Shown in pieces: positions 37,901 to 49,145 of a DNA stretch of 64,000 bases. The notes under the pieces are model-generated. The model saw only the letters and a list, made by a program, of their open reading frames with translations, did not search any database and was not told the origin of the DNA. The stretch's first letter is position 1; every line of letters starts with the position of its first letter. The DNA comes from Charina bottae (lineage: Eukaryota; Chordata; Lepidosauria; Squamata; Charinaidae): contig JALMGJ010000015.1 in the NCBI GenBank assembly GCA_023362775.1, positions 25,571,001 through 25,635,000 on the forward strand, in the 5' to 3' direction. A program made the position numbers and the translations under genes.

Positions 37901-40900
37901 AACATCCCTTTGCCCACCATTTGCAGTCCCGCATCCCTCGCTACAAGGACTCTCGTGCCAAGGGCGACGTACCGATTCGAGTCCCTGGGAGCTGCAGACA
38001 CGGGAGTGATGGCAGCAGGCTCCTCTGTCCCCGATGCTCCACCCACACGTGGCGATGCTTCGGTGGCTGCCTCCACACGTCCTGCAGCGGCCTCCTCTTC
38101 GCTTGTACCTGGTGCTGCTGGCAAAGGTTTTGCGGCTGGCTCCCTGGTTCCCGCTCCAGACTCTGGCCTTTCTTCTGCCCCACCTGTGGGGGGCCCACTG
38201 AGTTCTTCTGCCGTGCCAGATGCCTTGGGGGTCTCCTGCGTGGTCTCTGAAACAGCCGCTTTCTCCTTGTTAGCTGCTCCCAGGGGACTATTCTTGGAAT
38301 CCATCTTATCAGCGGAATCCTTTTTTGCCATCTTAAGTAAAAGGCATGAGCAAGGACTGTTAGGGTTTTCCTTAACGGTACAGAATGCAGACGCACAGAC
38401 TGTTTTTCCCACTCAAAGCTATTTTACTATACAAAATTAAGCTCCTAACTTATTCTCCTATCTTCCTATTACGGTAAGTTTACAACTATTTCTATTCTCA
38501 AACTTCTATCCCTATGTTCCTATTCCTATATTTGTAGCACTATGTTTTCTTATCTTAACTATTTCTTAGCCCTTTAAATCTTTCCTCTTCCCCCAGGCCT
38601 TCAGCTCCTGCAGCCAATCTCAGTCCACCGCAGGTGAAACCCCTTTTCACTCTTTTATAGACTTGCGAATGGGCTTTTCTCTCCTGCCCCTCCAGCACTC
38701 ACAGTCCTCTGTTTCTGGAGCTGGCTTGCAGACCCTGGTCCGGCTCTTTTCCTCCCCCGTCTCTCAGCTCTGCCTCTCAGCGGTCTTGCAGCTCCAAGAA
38801 CGGACGTTTTCTCCCGCTGCCTGAGGACGGCTGCTGAGGTGCTTGCCTTTGGGCTGAAGTTTCTCTTTCCCGAGTCTCTGCTGTCTTAACTCCTTCCTTG
38901 ACACCCCCACCCACATGCTCGCTTTCAGTCCCCTTTTTATAAAGCAAACTCTCCAATGAAGGAGAGGGTGGGGCTGTTTTAACCCTCCTTCCCAGGTAGC
39001 ACCAAAACTCTGGATCCCAGGAGAGAAAAAATGCCTGCTCACTCCAGGTGGTGAGTTCACTCTTCTACAGTCATCCCAGAGCCTCTCTACTTTCTTATCT
39101 TGTCCTACTCACAGCCACCAAACGTAGACTTTCAGTTAGAGGATCTTCCTCTGCCCACAGCATAGCTCAAACACACAACAGCCCTTCTGGAAAAAGCTAT
39201 TGTGTTAAGCATCAGACGTTGGACGTGTATCTTTGGTCACACTGGCTAGTCTGGGTTGCTGCTGTGGCCACTGAAGAAACAGCCAAACGCATCTCCTTAA
39301 GGCTGAATGTGGCCCCCAGGGCCAACACTTACCACTAGGAGAAACGGCTCAGAATCATCCAAGTAACGTTCAAAGAAGAGAAGAATCTTCTGCTGAAAGG
39401 CTTTGTAGGAGAAATTCCAGATGGCTGGATGAGAGGAGTTTTTCTCCCGGATGATGCGATGCAACACTGTCCTCATTTGCTAGGCAAGGAAAAGAAAAAG
39501 AGACAGGAGTATTTGCAAGGGCCTAGAAGGGGGAGCTGACTGCCCATCAGATGGAATCCCGAATGCTCAGAGAGAGTTAGAGGCACAAACAGCAGCGAAA
39601 TGCCTGCTGGGGGCTCTTCCTTCCTTGCCCCTTGAGAGAAGACAGGGATCCTTTCTCAGGGACCTGAGAAAGCCACTGGCCTCACGAGGAAAGGATGGAT
39701 GTGCCACTGGGACATATATCAAAAACGTTCACCTGGCTGCTTGGGTCCTTTGATGTGTGTTTCTTTAAGATTTTGCTGGCACGTTCATATTCTTTGTTCT
39801 TAACACAGGTGATAACTGCCTGAAGCAAAAAACCAAAACAAAATTAAAATGTAAACACGCCTTTTGTGGATTTCTCAATAAAGTGTTTTCTGGATCTGTT
39901 TCATGTGGACCGCAGCTAAGCCCCCTCTCTGATCCTGGAGCTCAGGGATGGAAAAGAAAGTGGAGACTGAGCCCGTGGCATTTCTCCAGCTTCCATTTTA
40001 GGAGTCTTTCTCTAAACATCCAAATCCCGTTCCCTTTGGTAGTTTTAGTAGTTGATTTCTGTCAGCTGAGAGCTGCTGGCCTTCCTAACCTTTTATTTTA
40101 TTTATTTATTTATTTATTCAATTTATTCCCCGCCCATCTCCCATACAAGGGACTCTGGGCGGGTCACAACAATCAAAGTTAAAAACAATACAATAATTTT
40201 AAAAAATACAATATAAATAAATAAATATTTACTTTCTCAAAGTGACGGACTATTTGTGGCTGTTAAATCTATACAGAGCAAGTCAGTAACATTTTCTAAG
40301 CCAGCACTTTTGTAAATACGGTTACCAGTTGTTTTTGAACTTGAAAAAAGGGGGAAGAGAAAACATTTGGTTTTCAAATGGAGCCACATTAATTCTTCCT
40401 GACAATGAATAGATTTTGGAAGAATAAGTTTCTAAAACAGTTTCTCTCAGTGTGGCCCCCTCCTGCTGAGGGAGGCTGAACTTAAAAAGAGAGTGACCAT
40501 CATGACCTTTGAAATTAGTGTCTACAGGAGATGAAATGGCCATTCTTACAGCTTCCTTTATTCTTCTCTTTATTTCTTCCATTAGTTTCACATCAAGGTG
40601 GCATTCCTTCTTGATCTTCTCTAGAAGGACAAGCGCAGTTTCAAGAGGTGTGAGCTCAGTTTTTGTATCAATGGTCCAGTCTAAAGTATTAAAAAATAAA
40701 GCCTTGTCACCATTAAACTACAATATCTCAGTGCAGATATAAACACACCCATACACCTGGAGAAACAGAATGTACGTTTTAGAAGTACAGACGCATGCCT
40801 CAATTACTTCATGAATAACGGTGGAAGAACCCAACATCAAAGAATAAAGCATATACTCCTGGAATTGAAAGGGACCTCTTAACCCATTGAGTTCAATCTC

Positions 40901-41952
40901 CCGCTCAGCGCAGAAATCCATGAGGGGTGGCTGACCAGCCCCCACCTGAGCACCTCACTACCTCCCTCAGATGCTGGTTATAATTTCAAGCTATTCTTAC
41001 CATTATGGAGAATTTCCTAACATCAGGCTGAAATCTGATTTTCTGTCAACTTAATTAAATTATTCCATGTCTTGTCTTCTAGGTCTTTGCTACTTTGTCT
41101 CCTACATCCCGTCCAGGGCAAAACGCTTCCAGAGTTTTAAACCTGTCTTCACAAGGCTTAGTTTCTTGTCCCCTGCTGTTATCCCTTTTTAAGACGGCTG
41201 CCCAGAACTGGTCACAATGCGCAACTCTTGCTTCCTGCACTTTGGTAACTATATTTCTATTGGCACGTGCAAAATTACAGAAAAGGAAAACGCCCCCGTG
41301 TCACCCAGAATAACCCGCCCCAGTCAAATGGGAGCCGGGAAAGTTGGGCTTCGAAGCACGCCTCACCTTCTTCGAGCCTGGACAGGAGCTGGATAATCCG
41401 CAGCTGGAGCCAGATCGGTTCCTCCAGGGCCACCGGGCGCACGAGCACGGCTGGGAACGAGGCAGGCCCGGTCAGGCGCTTCCGAGCAGAGCCAGGCGGG
41501 AAGGGGGGCCGGAGGGACACCGCGGGACACGCCACTGCCTGCATGCGCGCCACACGTGTGGGCCGAGGCTCGCGTGCGAAGAGGCGCAACTGCGCGGCGG
41601 GGAGCCTTTCAGCCCCCCAAACGTGGCGCGGCCGGAGCCCGGCGGGCCTCAGACTTCTTCGGGGGGGCTCCGCGGCGTCTCCCCCCCCGGCCCTCCCCCG
41701 CGGACGCGCTCCCGCCGGCCGGGGGCGATGGGCTCGGGAGTCCCCACTGGGCTCCCGAGGCGACGACGTACCGGTGAGGACGTCGCGCAGCTGCCGGAAG
41801 TCTTGGCTGTTCCCGGCCCGGAAGGCCCGCATGGCCTGGTGGGCGTAGAAGAGGACGGCCCACCGGTTCACCGCCGCCTCCAGCTCCTTCCCCCGCGCTT
41901 CAGCCGCTTTCTCAGCCGCCGCGGCTCCCGCCGCCACCGTTCCCGCCGACAT
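34942..41952 (-). CDS. TERF2: Telomeric repeat-binding factor 2 (TRF2), about 10 exons
   Basis: Minus-strand exons: 41952-41772, 41450-41367, 40680-40550, 39819-39733, 39479-39333, 38331-37973, 37155-36769, 36442-36357, 36249-36089 (tentative) and 35100-34942. They stay in frame and give 593 residues (human 542). TRF2 binds double-stranded telomeric TTAGGG repeats, anchors shelterin and protects ends through t-loops. Seen: TRFH dimerisation domain (about 25-210; [19 protein letters not shown]), a long Ala/Glu/Pro-rich linker (211-330), RAP1-binding helix ([11 protein letters not shown], 343-353), a TIN2-binding-like motif (SISNMLLEK, 409-417) and the telobox Myb domain (542-593; VMIKDRWR). 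Exon 9 rests on phase and on its Lys-rich end (ALKKLKK) only. The long Gly/Arg N-terminal domain of mammals is absent from this start. An in-frame ATG at 42030 adds 26 Arg-rich residues. Intron 9 contains the right edge of the duplication. Confidence 0.9.
35950..36060 (+). repeat. Interspersed repeat fragment in TERF2 intron 9
   Basis: TTTTTCAACCTTGGCGAGTT followed by TAAGATGGGTGGACC and CAGAATTCCCCAGCC matches a motif string common in squamate interspersed repeats. Family and borders are not determined. It begins about 110 bp past the duplication edge. Confidence 0.4.
38362..39180 (-). repeat. Possible solo LTR-like sequence in TERF2 intron 5
   Basis: On the minus strand this purine-rich intronic block has a TATA-like TTTATAAAAAGG near 38933-38944. 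It later has a segment with AAAAACAGTCTGTGCG and TCTGCATTCTGTACC and ends ...CCCTAACA near 38362. This resembles the R-U5 end of LTR elements. No gag or pol sequence, primer-binding site or clear target duplication was identified, so the call is tentative. Confidence 0.25.
40092..40229 (-). mobile_element. L2/CR1-type LINE 3' tail in TERF2 intron 3
   Basis: (TTTA)n followed by CCCCGCCCATCTCCC and GGGACTCTGGGCGGG is the reverse complement of the LINE tail at 7080-7128. Only the 3' end is present. Confidence 0.7.
40855..41215 (-). mobile_element. CR1-like LINE 3' region in TERF2 intron 2
   Basis: The plus strand shows TTGAAAGGGACCTC and a diverged stretch with GAGAATTTCCTAACATCAGG, the arrangement of the CR1 3' region read in reverse. 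No open frame remains. Confidence 0.55.
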
Positions 41953-42110
41953 GACGTCACCCGTGCGCCGGAAGGACGAGAACCGGAAATTAGGCCCTCT
42001 CGCCGCGCGCCTCCCGCCGCAAGACCACATCTCCCAAGGTGCCTTGAGGCGTTCTCTGGGGCGCAAGCGCAGTGAGTCTGCGGGCGGAGTGGGGTACAGA
42101 ATACGGCCGT
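41750..42110 (-). promoter_or_regulatory. TERF2 CpG-island promoter
   Basis: CpG-rich sequence covers exon 1 and the region upstream. A palindromic CRE, TGACGTCA (41952-41959), overlaps the first base of the start codon, and CGGAA ETS-type motifs lie at about 41970-41990. No TATA box is seen. The overlap of a CRE with the start codon implies that the transcription start lies close by. Confidence 0.55.
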
Positions 42111-42599
42111 TGTGTTGGGTGGTCGCTTTTCTTGGGGTTGAGAGCCTTTTGCGGCCAATCACACAATCATACGTTGAGATGAGAGATGAGATTCCTGGGG
42201 ACTTGAGCCTCTGATTCTTCGCGGGATCGCTATGCGCTTTCGAGCACTTTCCTGGATTGCAACCTGGAGCAAGCTAGTTGGCAAAGTTCCTCTTGCTGTC
42301 TTTGGAATACTTCAGATATTTGTGCTAGGTAGCCCTGCCTAAGGGGCGCGATGGCTCAGTGGTTAAGATGACAGGGGAAAACTTTTACCTTCACCCTAAC
42401 CCTGCGTAGTAGAAAAATTAATCCGTGTCGACTCCCCATGTTTAAAATGAAATACAAAGTTACGTGGTATACTCTTGGCAACTTCAAAGGCTGGGACACA
42501 ATTTTATAATGAAATTGAAAGACTGATATAATCCTGAGGCATTTATGACCAGTTCATTCAGTTTGGGTTACTTACCTAAACAAGCAAGCTTCCATATAC
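42111..42599. other. Upstream flank of TERF2
   Basis: No gene seen. A short SINE-like head, GCGCGATGGCTCAGTGGTTA near 42347-42366, is present without a body. Confidence 0.3.
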
Positions 42600-42916
42600 C
42601 AGAGCTTTCCAAACTTTTCATGTTGGTGACAAACTTTTTAAACCTGCATCATTTCGCGACACACTCTTACAGCAGGGCACAAGGCAGGCACTAGGACCTG
42701 CGCAGAATCCTGGCAGGGCAGGTTTGGAGGCAGCCAGGCACAAAGCAGGCACTAGGACCCGCGCGGAATCCTGGCAGGGCAGGTTTGGAGGCACAAGGCA
42801 GGCACTAGGACCTGCGCGGAATCCTGGCAGGGCTCGGAGGCAGCAGCAGCTGTGACACACCCAGACACTGCAGCGGACACACTAACCTGTCCCGACACAC
42901 AGTTTGGAAAGCTCTG
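42600..42916. mobile_element. hAT-type miniature element A
   Basis: It starts CAGAGCTTTCCAAACTT and ends AGTTTGGAAAGCTCTG, near-perfect terminal inverted repeats. Flanks CCATATAC and TCCTATAC match at 6 of 8 bases, fitting an old 8-bp target duplication. The interior holds two to three imperfect ~60-bp repeats around GCACTAGGACC and TGGCAGGGCAGG. It is non-coding. A relative lies at 52101-52396. Confidence 0.8.
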
Positions 42917-44034
42917 TCCTATACAGTACTGTGAAAAGCATCCAAGTATAGCCCGTTTTGTATTGGCTGATCATTTAAATGCCTTTCAGGATTAATGGGT
43001 TGGGTAACTCTTCTCTTGTATTTAGAGCTGAATTGCTGGTTTCGCAACCTGTTCTTTCCCTTGCTAAAACTTCAGTCAAGGCAGGGAGGCGAGATTTAGG
43101 AGCCAGAAGCGTAGTAGTGCAATGGTTTGTGCAACTAAGGGTTTCTGGTCCCGTGGATGTCTGTGGCTTTGTCTTGGAGGGGAATGGCAGGGGGCAGGGT
43201 GGTCTGTTTCTTTTTGATATGTTGTTGTGTCGCCTTAGGTTTGACTGTGAGGTCAATTGGCCTTTTATGTAAGATGGGCTGAGGTTCTAGGCGATGTAAC
43301 ATTCCATTTTCTGCCCAGTCGTGTTTTCTCAGCACTTCCATCTCTTTCTTACCTGAAAAAAAACTTTCAGAAAAGGGACTTGCTCTCCATGAGGAAGCGT
43401 TCTGCAGCCTGGTTCTTTCAGGTCTGCCTTTTCATCCTGGTGGATCCTGTTTTCTCTGCATCCCCAAGAGGGCATCCAAGAGCCATTTGCAGTGAGCGTT
43501 TGCCAGCAGGACTGGTCTCTCTGCCGGTTGCTGGGCCTGGTGGATAGCCATTGTTTTCCCTTTCACCTTGCCAGGAGGCAAGAGCAGGATTATGGGAGTT
43601 CTGCCTGCACAGAATAGGTCATGCCAAAGGATCATTACCACATGACAGGCTGGCCACATTCTCCACTGGTGCTCCTTCCCTAGTTGTGGGAAGCACGTGA
43701 CTGCGCATTTGTTACCAACTTCTGCTGTTCATCTCCATCATTGGCTCACAATCCCCGGGACCAGCGATAGGCCATTGCTATGCTCTTGGAGCTGCTGTGA
43801 GCAGAGAGGAACCAAAAGCACAAGGATAGCATTAAAATGGTTGGGGACCCGGGAAACGTTCCAAGCGGCAACTAGTTGGGCCCGGGGGAAAGTTGTACTT
43901 ACAGCAGCCACCTGAGCTTACTGTAAAGGAGATGTACTTCCAGGGGTCCCTGCTGCTGGGCCACACGGGATGCCGTGCCAGGGCCCCCGTCAGCCCTGAT
44001 GGCGCAGCTAGCAATGCCTCTGCCAGAGCTGCCA
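42917..44034. other. Intergenic sequence, no gene recognised
   Basis: No exon, RNA gene or clear repeat identified. Composition is unremarkable. Confidence 0.3.
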
Positions 44035-45852
44035 CTTGGTATTTATTTGTCCCCTCCTCCCTCATTGGCGATCACTCGTAGCCGAGTAAGATTGTCTTCC
44101 AAAGGTAAAATTTTAACGGTGAATCCGTAAGTGGCTATAAAGGCCAATTCTGGATCCGCACAACCTCCCACAATGAGGGCATAGGTTTCCGGGTGGGAGA
44201 CGGTCATGATGAGGGTTTGCCTGACGTGCCTTCCTTTTAGCTCTCTTCTCCTTTTCGCCCTGTACTCGTGCTTCTTCAAAGTCCATAGCGCCATTAATAA
44301 AGGCTGACCTCCAATTGAAACGCTCATGAGTTAGGGCTTCCCAGTTCTCAATGCTGATATTACATTTTTTTAAATTAGCTTTGAGAGTATCTTTGAATCT
44401 CTTTTGCTGTCCACCAATATTCCGTTTTCCATTCTTAAGTTGGGAGTAAAGTAGCTGCTTTGGAAGACGATGGTCAGGCATTCGAACAACATGACCAGTC
44501 CAGCGAAGTTGATGTTGGATGATCATTGTTTCAATGCTGGTGGTTTTCGCTTCTTCTAATACGCTAACATTAGTCCGCCTATCTTCCCAAGTAATTTGCA
44601 GAATTTTTCGGAGGCAGCGTTGATGGAATCTTTCAAGAAGTTGGAGGTGGCGTTTGTAGAGGGTCCATGTTTCACAGGCGTACAGAAGGGTTGGTAGTAC
44701 AATGGCTTTGTAAACAAGCATTTTGGTCTCCCTGCGAATGTCCCGATCCTCAAACACTCTACGCTTCATTCGGGAGAAAGCTACACTCGCAGAGCTCAGG
44801 CGATGCTGAATTTCAGCGTCGATGTCGGCTTTTGTTGATAGATGGCTGCCGAGATAAGAAAAGTGGTCGACATTTTCTAGTGACACACCTTTAAGCTGGA
44901 TTGATGGCGCTGCAGAGGGATTGGTTCGAACTTGCTGGTAAAGCACTTTGGTTTTTTTAATGTTAATCGAGAGGCCGAGCTTTTCATATGCTTCTGCAAA
45001 GATGTTTAGGATAGTTTGAAGATCTTCCTCGGAGTGTGCACAGACTACGTTATCATCAGCATATTGAAGTTCTATAACAGAAGTTGCAATTACCTTATTT
45101 TTTGCTTTCAGCCTACTAAGATTAAAAAGCTTTCTATCTGTTCGATATATAATTTCTACACCAGTAGGAAGTTTCTCTTCAACAAGGTGCATAATCATAG
45201 CGATGAAGATAGCGAATAAGGTTGGAGCAATAACACATCCCTGTTTAACGCCGGATTCCACTTTAAATGGATCGCTTTGAGAGCCATTGTTATTCAGGAT
45301 TGTTGCCATCATGTCGTCATGGAGTAACCGCAAGATGTTCACAAATTTATCAGGGCATCCGATTTTCAGAAGGATGGTCCAGAGAGCAGTACGATTTACA
45401 GTATCAAAAGCTTTAGTCAGATCAATAAACGCCATGTACAGAGGGCGGTTTTGCTCCTTGCATTTTTCTTGAAGCTGTCGTGCAGTGAAGATCATATCCA
45501 CTGTTCCCCTGGAAGGGCGGAAGCCATTTTGCGTTTCAGGGAGGATGTCTTCTGATACAGATAGGAGACGGTTTGCAATGATCTTTGCCAGGATTTTGCC
45601 TGCTGTGGCTAGAAGGGAGATGCCTCGGTAGTTTCCACAGTCTGTTCTATCACCCTTTTTAAAGAGAGTGATAAATATGGCATCCCTAAAGTCTGCTGGA
45701 ATCTCCTCCCTCATCCAGATTTTTTCGATGAGCTTATGAAGTTGTTGTGTAAGTTCAGGCCCGCCTTCTTTAAAGACTTCAGCAGGAATCCCATCAGGTC
45801 CACTAGCTTTGTTATTTTTCATTTGTTTAGTGGCTTTACTGACTTCCTCCAC
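44035..45852 (-). mobile_element. Non-LTR retrotransposon, 5'-truncated, with 579-codon reverse transcriptase ORF
   Basis: An unbroken minus-strand frame (45852-44113) encodes a reverse transcriptase: NNKASGPDGIPAEVF, NYRGISLL, DLTKAFDTVNR and the catalytic QYADDNVVCAHSEEDL. A C-terminal region of the YACETWTLYKRHLQLLERF type follows, then a terminal C2H2-like zinc finger (CPHCGRLCGSRIGL...HLRIH). The apurinic endonuclease expected upstream is missing: the frame begins right after a stop at the border with a simple repeat near 45852, so the copy is 5' truncated. The clade is not certain; it is unlike the L2/CR1 pieces elsewhere in the window. About 75 bp of 3' UTR follow the stop. Absence of internal stops suggests a fairly recent insertion. 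Confidence 0.85.
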
Positions 45853-45900
45853 TCACTCCACTACCTACTCCACTACCCCACTACCTACTCCTCCCTACCC
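45850..45900. repeat. Simple repeat (CCACTACCTACT-like)
   Basis: Short tandem array of ACTCC/CTACC units at the truncated 5' edge of the retrotransposon. Confidence 0.7.
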
Positions 45901-47080
45901 CGGTTTGGAGCACAACTTGCCCAGGGAAGGAGCACAGGGTTCCCCAATCCCCAGGACAAGGGGCCACAGGGATCAGGCTTGCGCAAGGCTTTGGGATTCA
46001 CGGGGAGGAAGAGGCCCCTTCTCTGCAACCACACGTGCCACGAGAAGCATCCTGTGGGAGTGAATTGGGGGCAGTTGTATTCTGTACACGTGCGGTTGCG
46101 ACTCGCTCGCTTCTAAAAGGAGGTGCTGGGGAGAAGTCCCAAAGTCAAGCTCTCCGGTTTCCTTGGGTCAAACTCTGGTGGAAGCAGGAGTGAGCTGGGC
46201 GGCCCGTGTGGTCTGCAGCAATCCGCATCTCCAAGCTGCCTGCGGGGGGGGGACCCCCCCCCGGGCCGTACAGTGGGGGCTCTTCTCACACAGACACAGC
46301 TGAGCAGAAGTGGATCACAGGGAGGGGAAGGGTGACCCTTGTTTTCTGCCTGCAGCGTATAAAAAGAGGCCTTGGGGTCTCCTTAAAGAGGGGAGAGGGG
46401 AGAAGGGCATTGTTCAGCACCAAACCGCCCAAGTGTGGGCCTGCAGTGGGTGTTCAGAGTAAATTCAGGGCAGCTGCTTCCTGTAGCGCACGGCGGAGGC
46501 TCCTTGGGGCTCAGTTACGCGCCAGCTTGTTTACTGTGGCTGCAAAGCAAACTGCCCCGATCTGAATAGAAGCGGCTTCTCTGGTGCCTCTTGGATTTGG
46601 CCGCGCCGGAGGGAGGCGACTCCAGAGTCACTTGGAGGGCGGAGTAGCCTTCCTTCCCTAGCTGCAGTCCTGGCCACAGCACACGGAGCTTTTGTGGTGC
46701 ACCACTGCAGACCCAATAAAAGCATTTACTCTCTTATCTGCCCGCATGTAGCCATCAGGGGAAACATCTTTTCGGAGCAGGAGACGCCATGTCCCCCATC
46801 CCCTGAGGGAATCTTTCTTCTGCAGTTAAGAGCACAAGTCATGATCTGTGTCATAAAACCAGTTTCACAAACCTGTTCCTGTGTCCAAGGTGAACCAGTT
46901 GTGCTTATGAGATATTTCACCATTTTAAAATGGAAATAGAATGTTGCCACAACTTTTTCAATTACTTTAATGCTAAATTGTAGTGGGTGGGGGCTAATTG
47001 ATGGTTCTGAGGGTTTCCCCTTTGGCAGCAGATTCTTTTTGCAGATCACAAAGATTGCACAGATCAAGGGGCAGTTTTTC
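45901..47080. other. Intergenic sequence with a G9-A-C9 palindrome
   Basis: No gene recognised. At 46244-46262 a run of nine G, one A and nine C forms a perfect inverted repeat. The remainder shows no clear repeat or exon. Confidence 0.35.
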
Positions 47081-47550
47081 TTTGATTGATTGATTATTTA
47101 TTTATTTAGATTTATATTACTGCCCATCTCCTGCAACTGAGGACCCTGGGCAGTTCACAATAAAAACAAGGTTAAAACACAATAGCGATCAGAACATCAA
47201 TAAATAAATATAAAATCCAAGTGCAAGGATGTTAGTACTAAAAAGGGTTTCATGGGATCAACCAGCCCCAGGAGGAACTGTTAGCATTTCCTTCCCATGC
47301 AAGGTGGCAAAACCAGGTCTTTAAATTTTTCCAGAAGGTCGGGAGCGAGGAGACCTGCCTTAGCTCCGGGGGCAAGATATTCCAAAGGGCGGGCGCTGTT
47401 GCAGAGAAGGCCCGCCTCTTGGACCCCGCTAGATGGAACTCTTTAATTGATGGGGTCCGCAGCAAGCCCTCTCTGACTGATCGGGTGGGACGGGTCGATG
47501 TTCTGGGGATGAGACGTTCCCTCAGGTAACCTGGCCCTATGCCATGATGT
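47081..47550 (-). mobile_element. L2/CR1-type LINE, 3' end
   Basis: On the minus strand this encodes the end of the ORF (RRAFSATAPALWNILPPELR, about 47408-47349), matching the end of the VPS4A-intron LINE, followed by the AGATGGGCAG-type tail and an A/T-rich repeat. The upstream part is lost. Confidence 0.75.
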
Positions 47551-48829
47551 TATACAGTCTTAGGGATATCGATAGCATCAGGGTGGGGGGGGCAGAACTA
47601 AGCAAGGAAAATCATAGAATCCCCCACACCCCCCCAGAATGCTAGCCCACCTTATTCTTATCTGATAGTTATAAAATATGGGCTGCTTTTTCTTTAAACC
47701 ATACAAGTCTTTTAGAAAGGCTGCAAGACCAGGCTTCGCCTGCTTTCCCTCCCTTCCCCCCCCCTCTGAAAATGCCTCTCAGTGGCCAAAGGCGAACCTG
47801 GGCAGGATGTGGCCTGTACCGTCAGTACTCGACACTCCACTTGTGTCTTCCTTCCCGATTCCTCACTGGCCACACGTTCCGCTGCTATCCCAGCGTGTCG
47901 TTGCAGATGCTACCGACTGACTTCGGGCCTAGCTCTCAATCAACCTATGGATCCTCCAGGGGACGCATGGCCCTTCTTTATGCTAGATTTCTCTGGTGAG
48001 GGGCTGGATGGTCGGTGCACTGAAACCTTAGTTTTCCTTGTCTTCTTAAGTTGCCGATTTCAGACTGAGATTTCTCTGCCTTCTGCCAGCAGCAGTCCCA
48101 GGCCAGGTATGCAGAATCTCAGAAGTATCTCCCAGGACTTCTGACAGCATCCCTAAGAAGGTGAGATTCCACCTGTCACGCTGGATATCCTTCTGCTTTG
48201 TCGGCCCTTCGACGTAGGCCAGGTGAAGAAGCAGGCATGCTAGGGATTCCCTGAATGTTCTTGATTGAAGTAAGGTAGGATAACAGAATCTTGACAGCCT
48301 GCCCAAGTCCCTCTCTGTCCCATCTTACACTAAACAAAAACTATGTTGAGTTTCTTTCTCATACTTCTTGCTTTCTCAGGACTGCAATCCCTTTTGCTGG
48401 TCCCATGCCTTCCCCAAGCTCAGCTCTGCATTCCTTTGCACATGGATGCCCTTGCTTAAGGCAGATTGTAGCAGCAGCAGCAGCAGCAAAAAAAGAACTT
48501 GGGAATTGCCAGGAAAGGAACTGAAGATAAAATGGTCAAGGGCATCATCCTGATATTATAACAACTGATTTGGCTACATCTGGAACTCTGTGGGGAGTAT
48601 GACTCCAGAATAGAGTTAAGCCTGGTGCAGCCAGAAAGCCAGATGGCCTTTGGACAAACAGCAGCTCTCACTTCAGCCTGTTTCATCCCATTTGCTCTTC
48701 AGAAACTGGATCACAACTTCCAGCCTGAATTGGTGGTTTCCTGTAGATGCTCTGCGGGACTCGACATATACACACCCATACACAGCCTAGGAAGAGGCAG
48801 AACCATCCCGGATGTGCCCCCAACTCCCA
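47551..48829. other. Intergenic sequence, no gene recognised
   Basis: A short (AGC)n run at about 48470-48488 is the only structure noted. Confidence 0.3.
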
Positions 48830-49010
48830 ACCTTCCTAGAATCGAATGCTGCTGAGAGGTCAAGTAGGACCAAGAGAGCCACGTTCCTTCCATCCAAGTC
48901 CTGGTGAATACCTTCCTTCAGAGTGACCAAGGCTGTCTCCAACCCTTGCCCAGGCCTAAACTCTGATTAAAAGGGGTCCAGGTAATTTTAATACATCAAG
49001 GAAGAGCTGG
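48830..49010 (-). mobile_element. L2/CR1-type LINE, internal RT fragment
   Basis: The minus strand reads EFRPGQGLETALVTL and later LLVLLDLSAAFDS, the same RT blocks as FQSGFRPGYGTETALVAL and ALLDLSAAFDTVDH in the LINE at 5100-7128. Both ends are truncated. Confidence 0.75.
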
Positions 49011-49145
49011 TTCATAAGCAAAAAGTGGACACCTATCACCTGTCCAAGACAGTACAGTAATACAGAGTGGCACTGTCTTTCCAATATAAAAGAACATTCT
49101 TTTTTTGTCATACCCAACTATTCTTCATAGAATAATACATTCTAT

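Noticed and set aside
37663..37972. About 100 extra open codons after the TERF2 exon 6 donor
   Set aside because: AT-rich continuation with no recognisable domain. The GTACGT donor at 37972 joins in the right phase to the conserved RAP1-binding exon.
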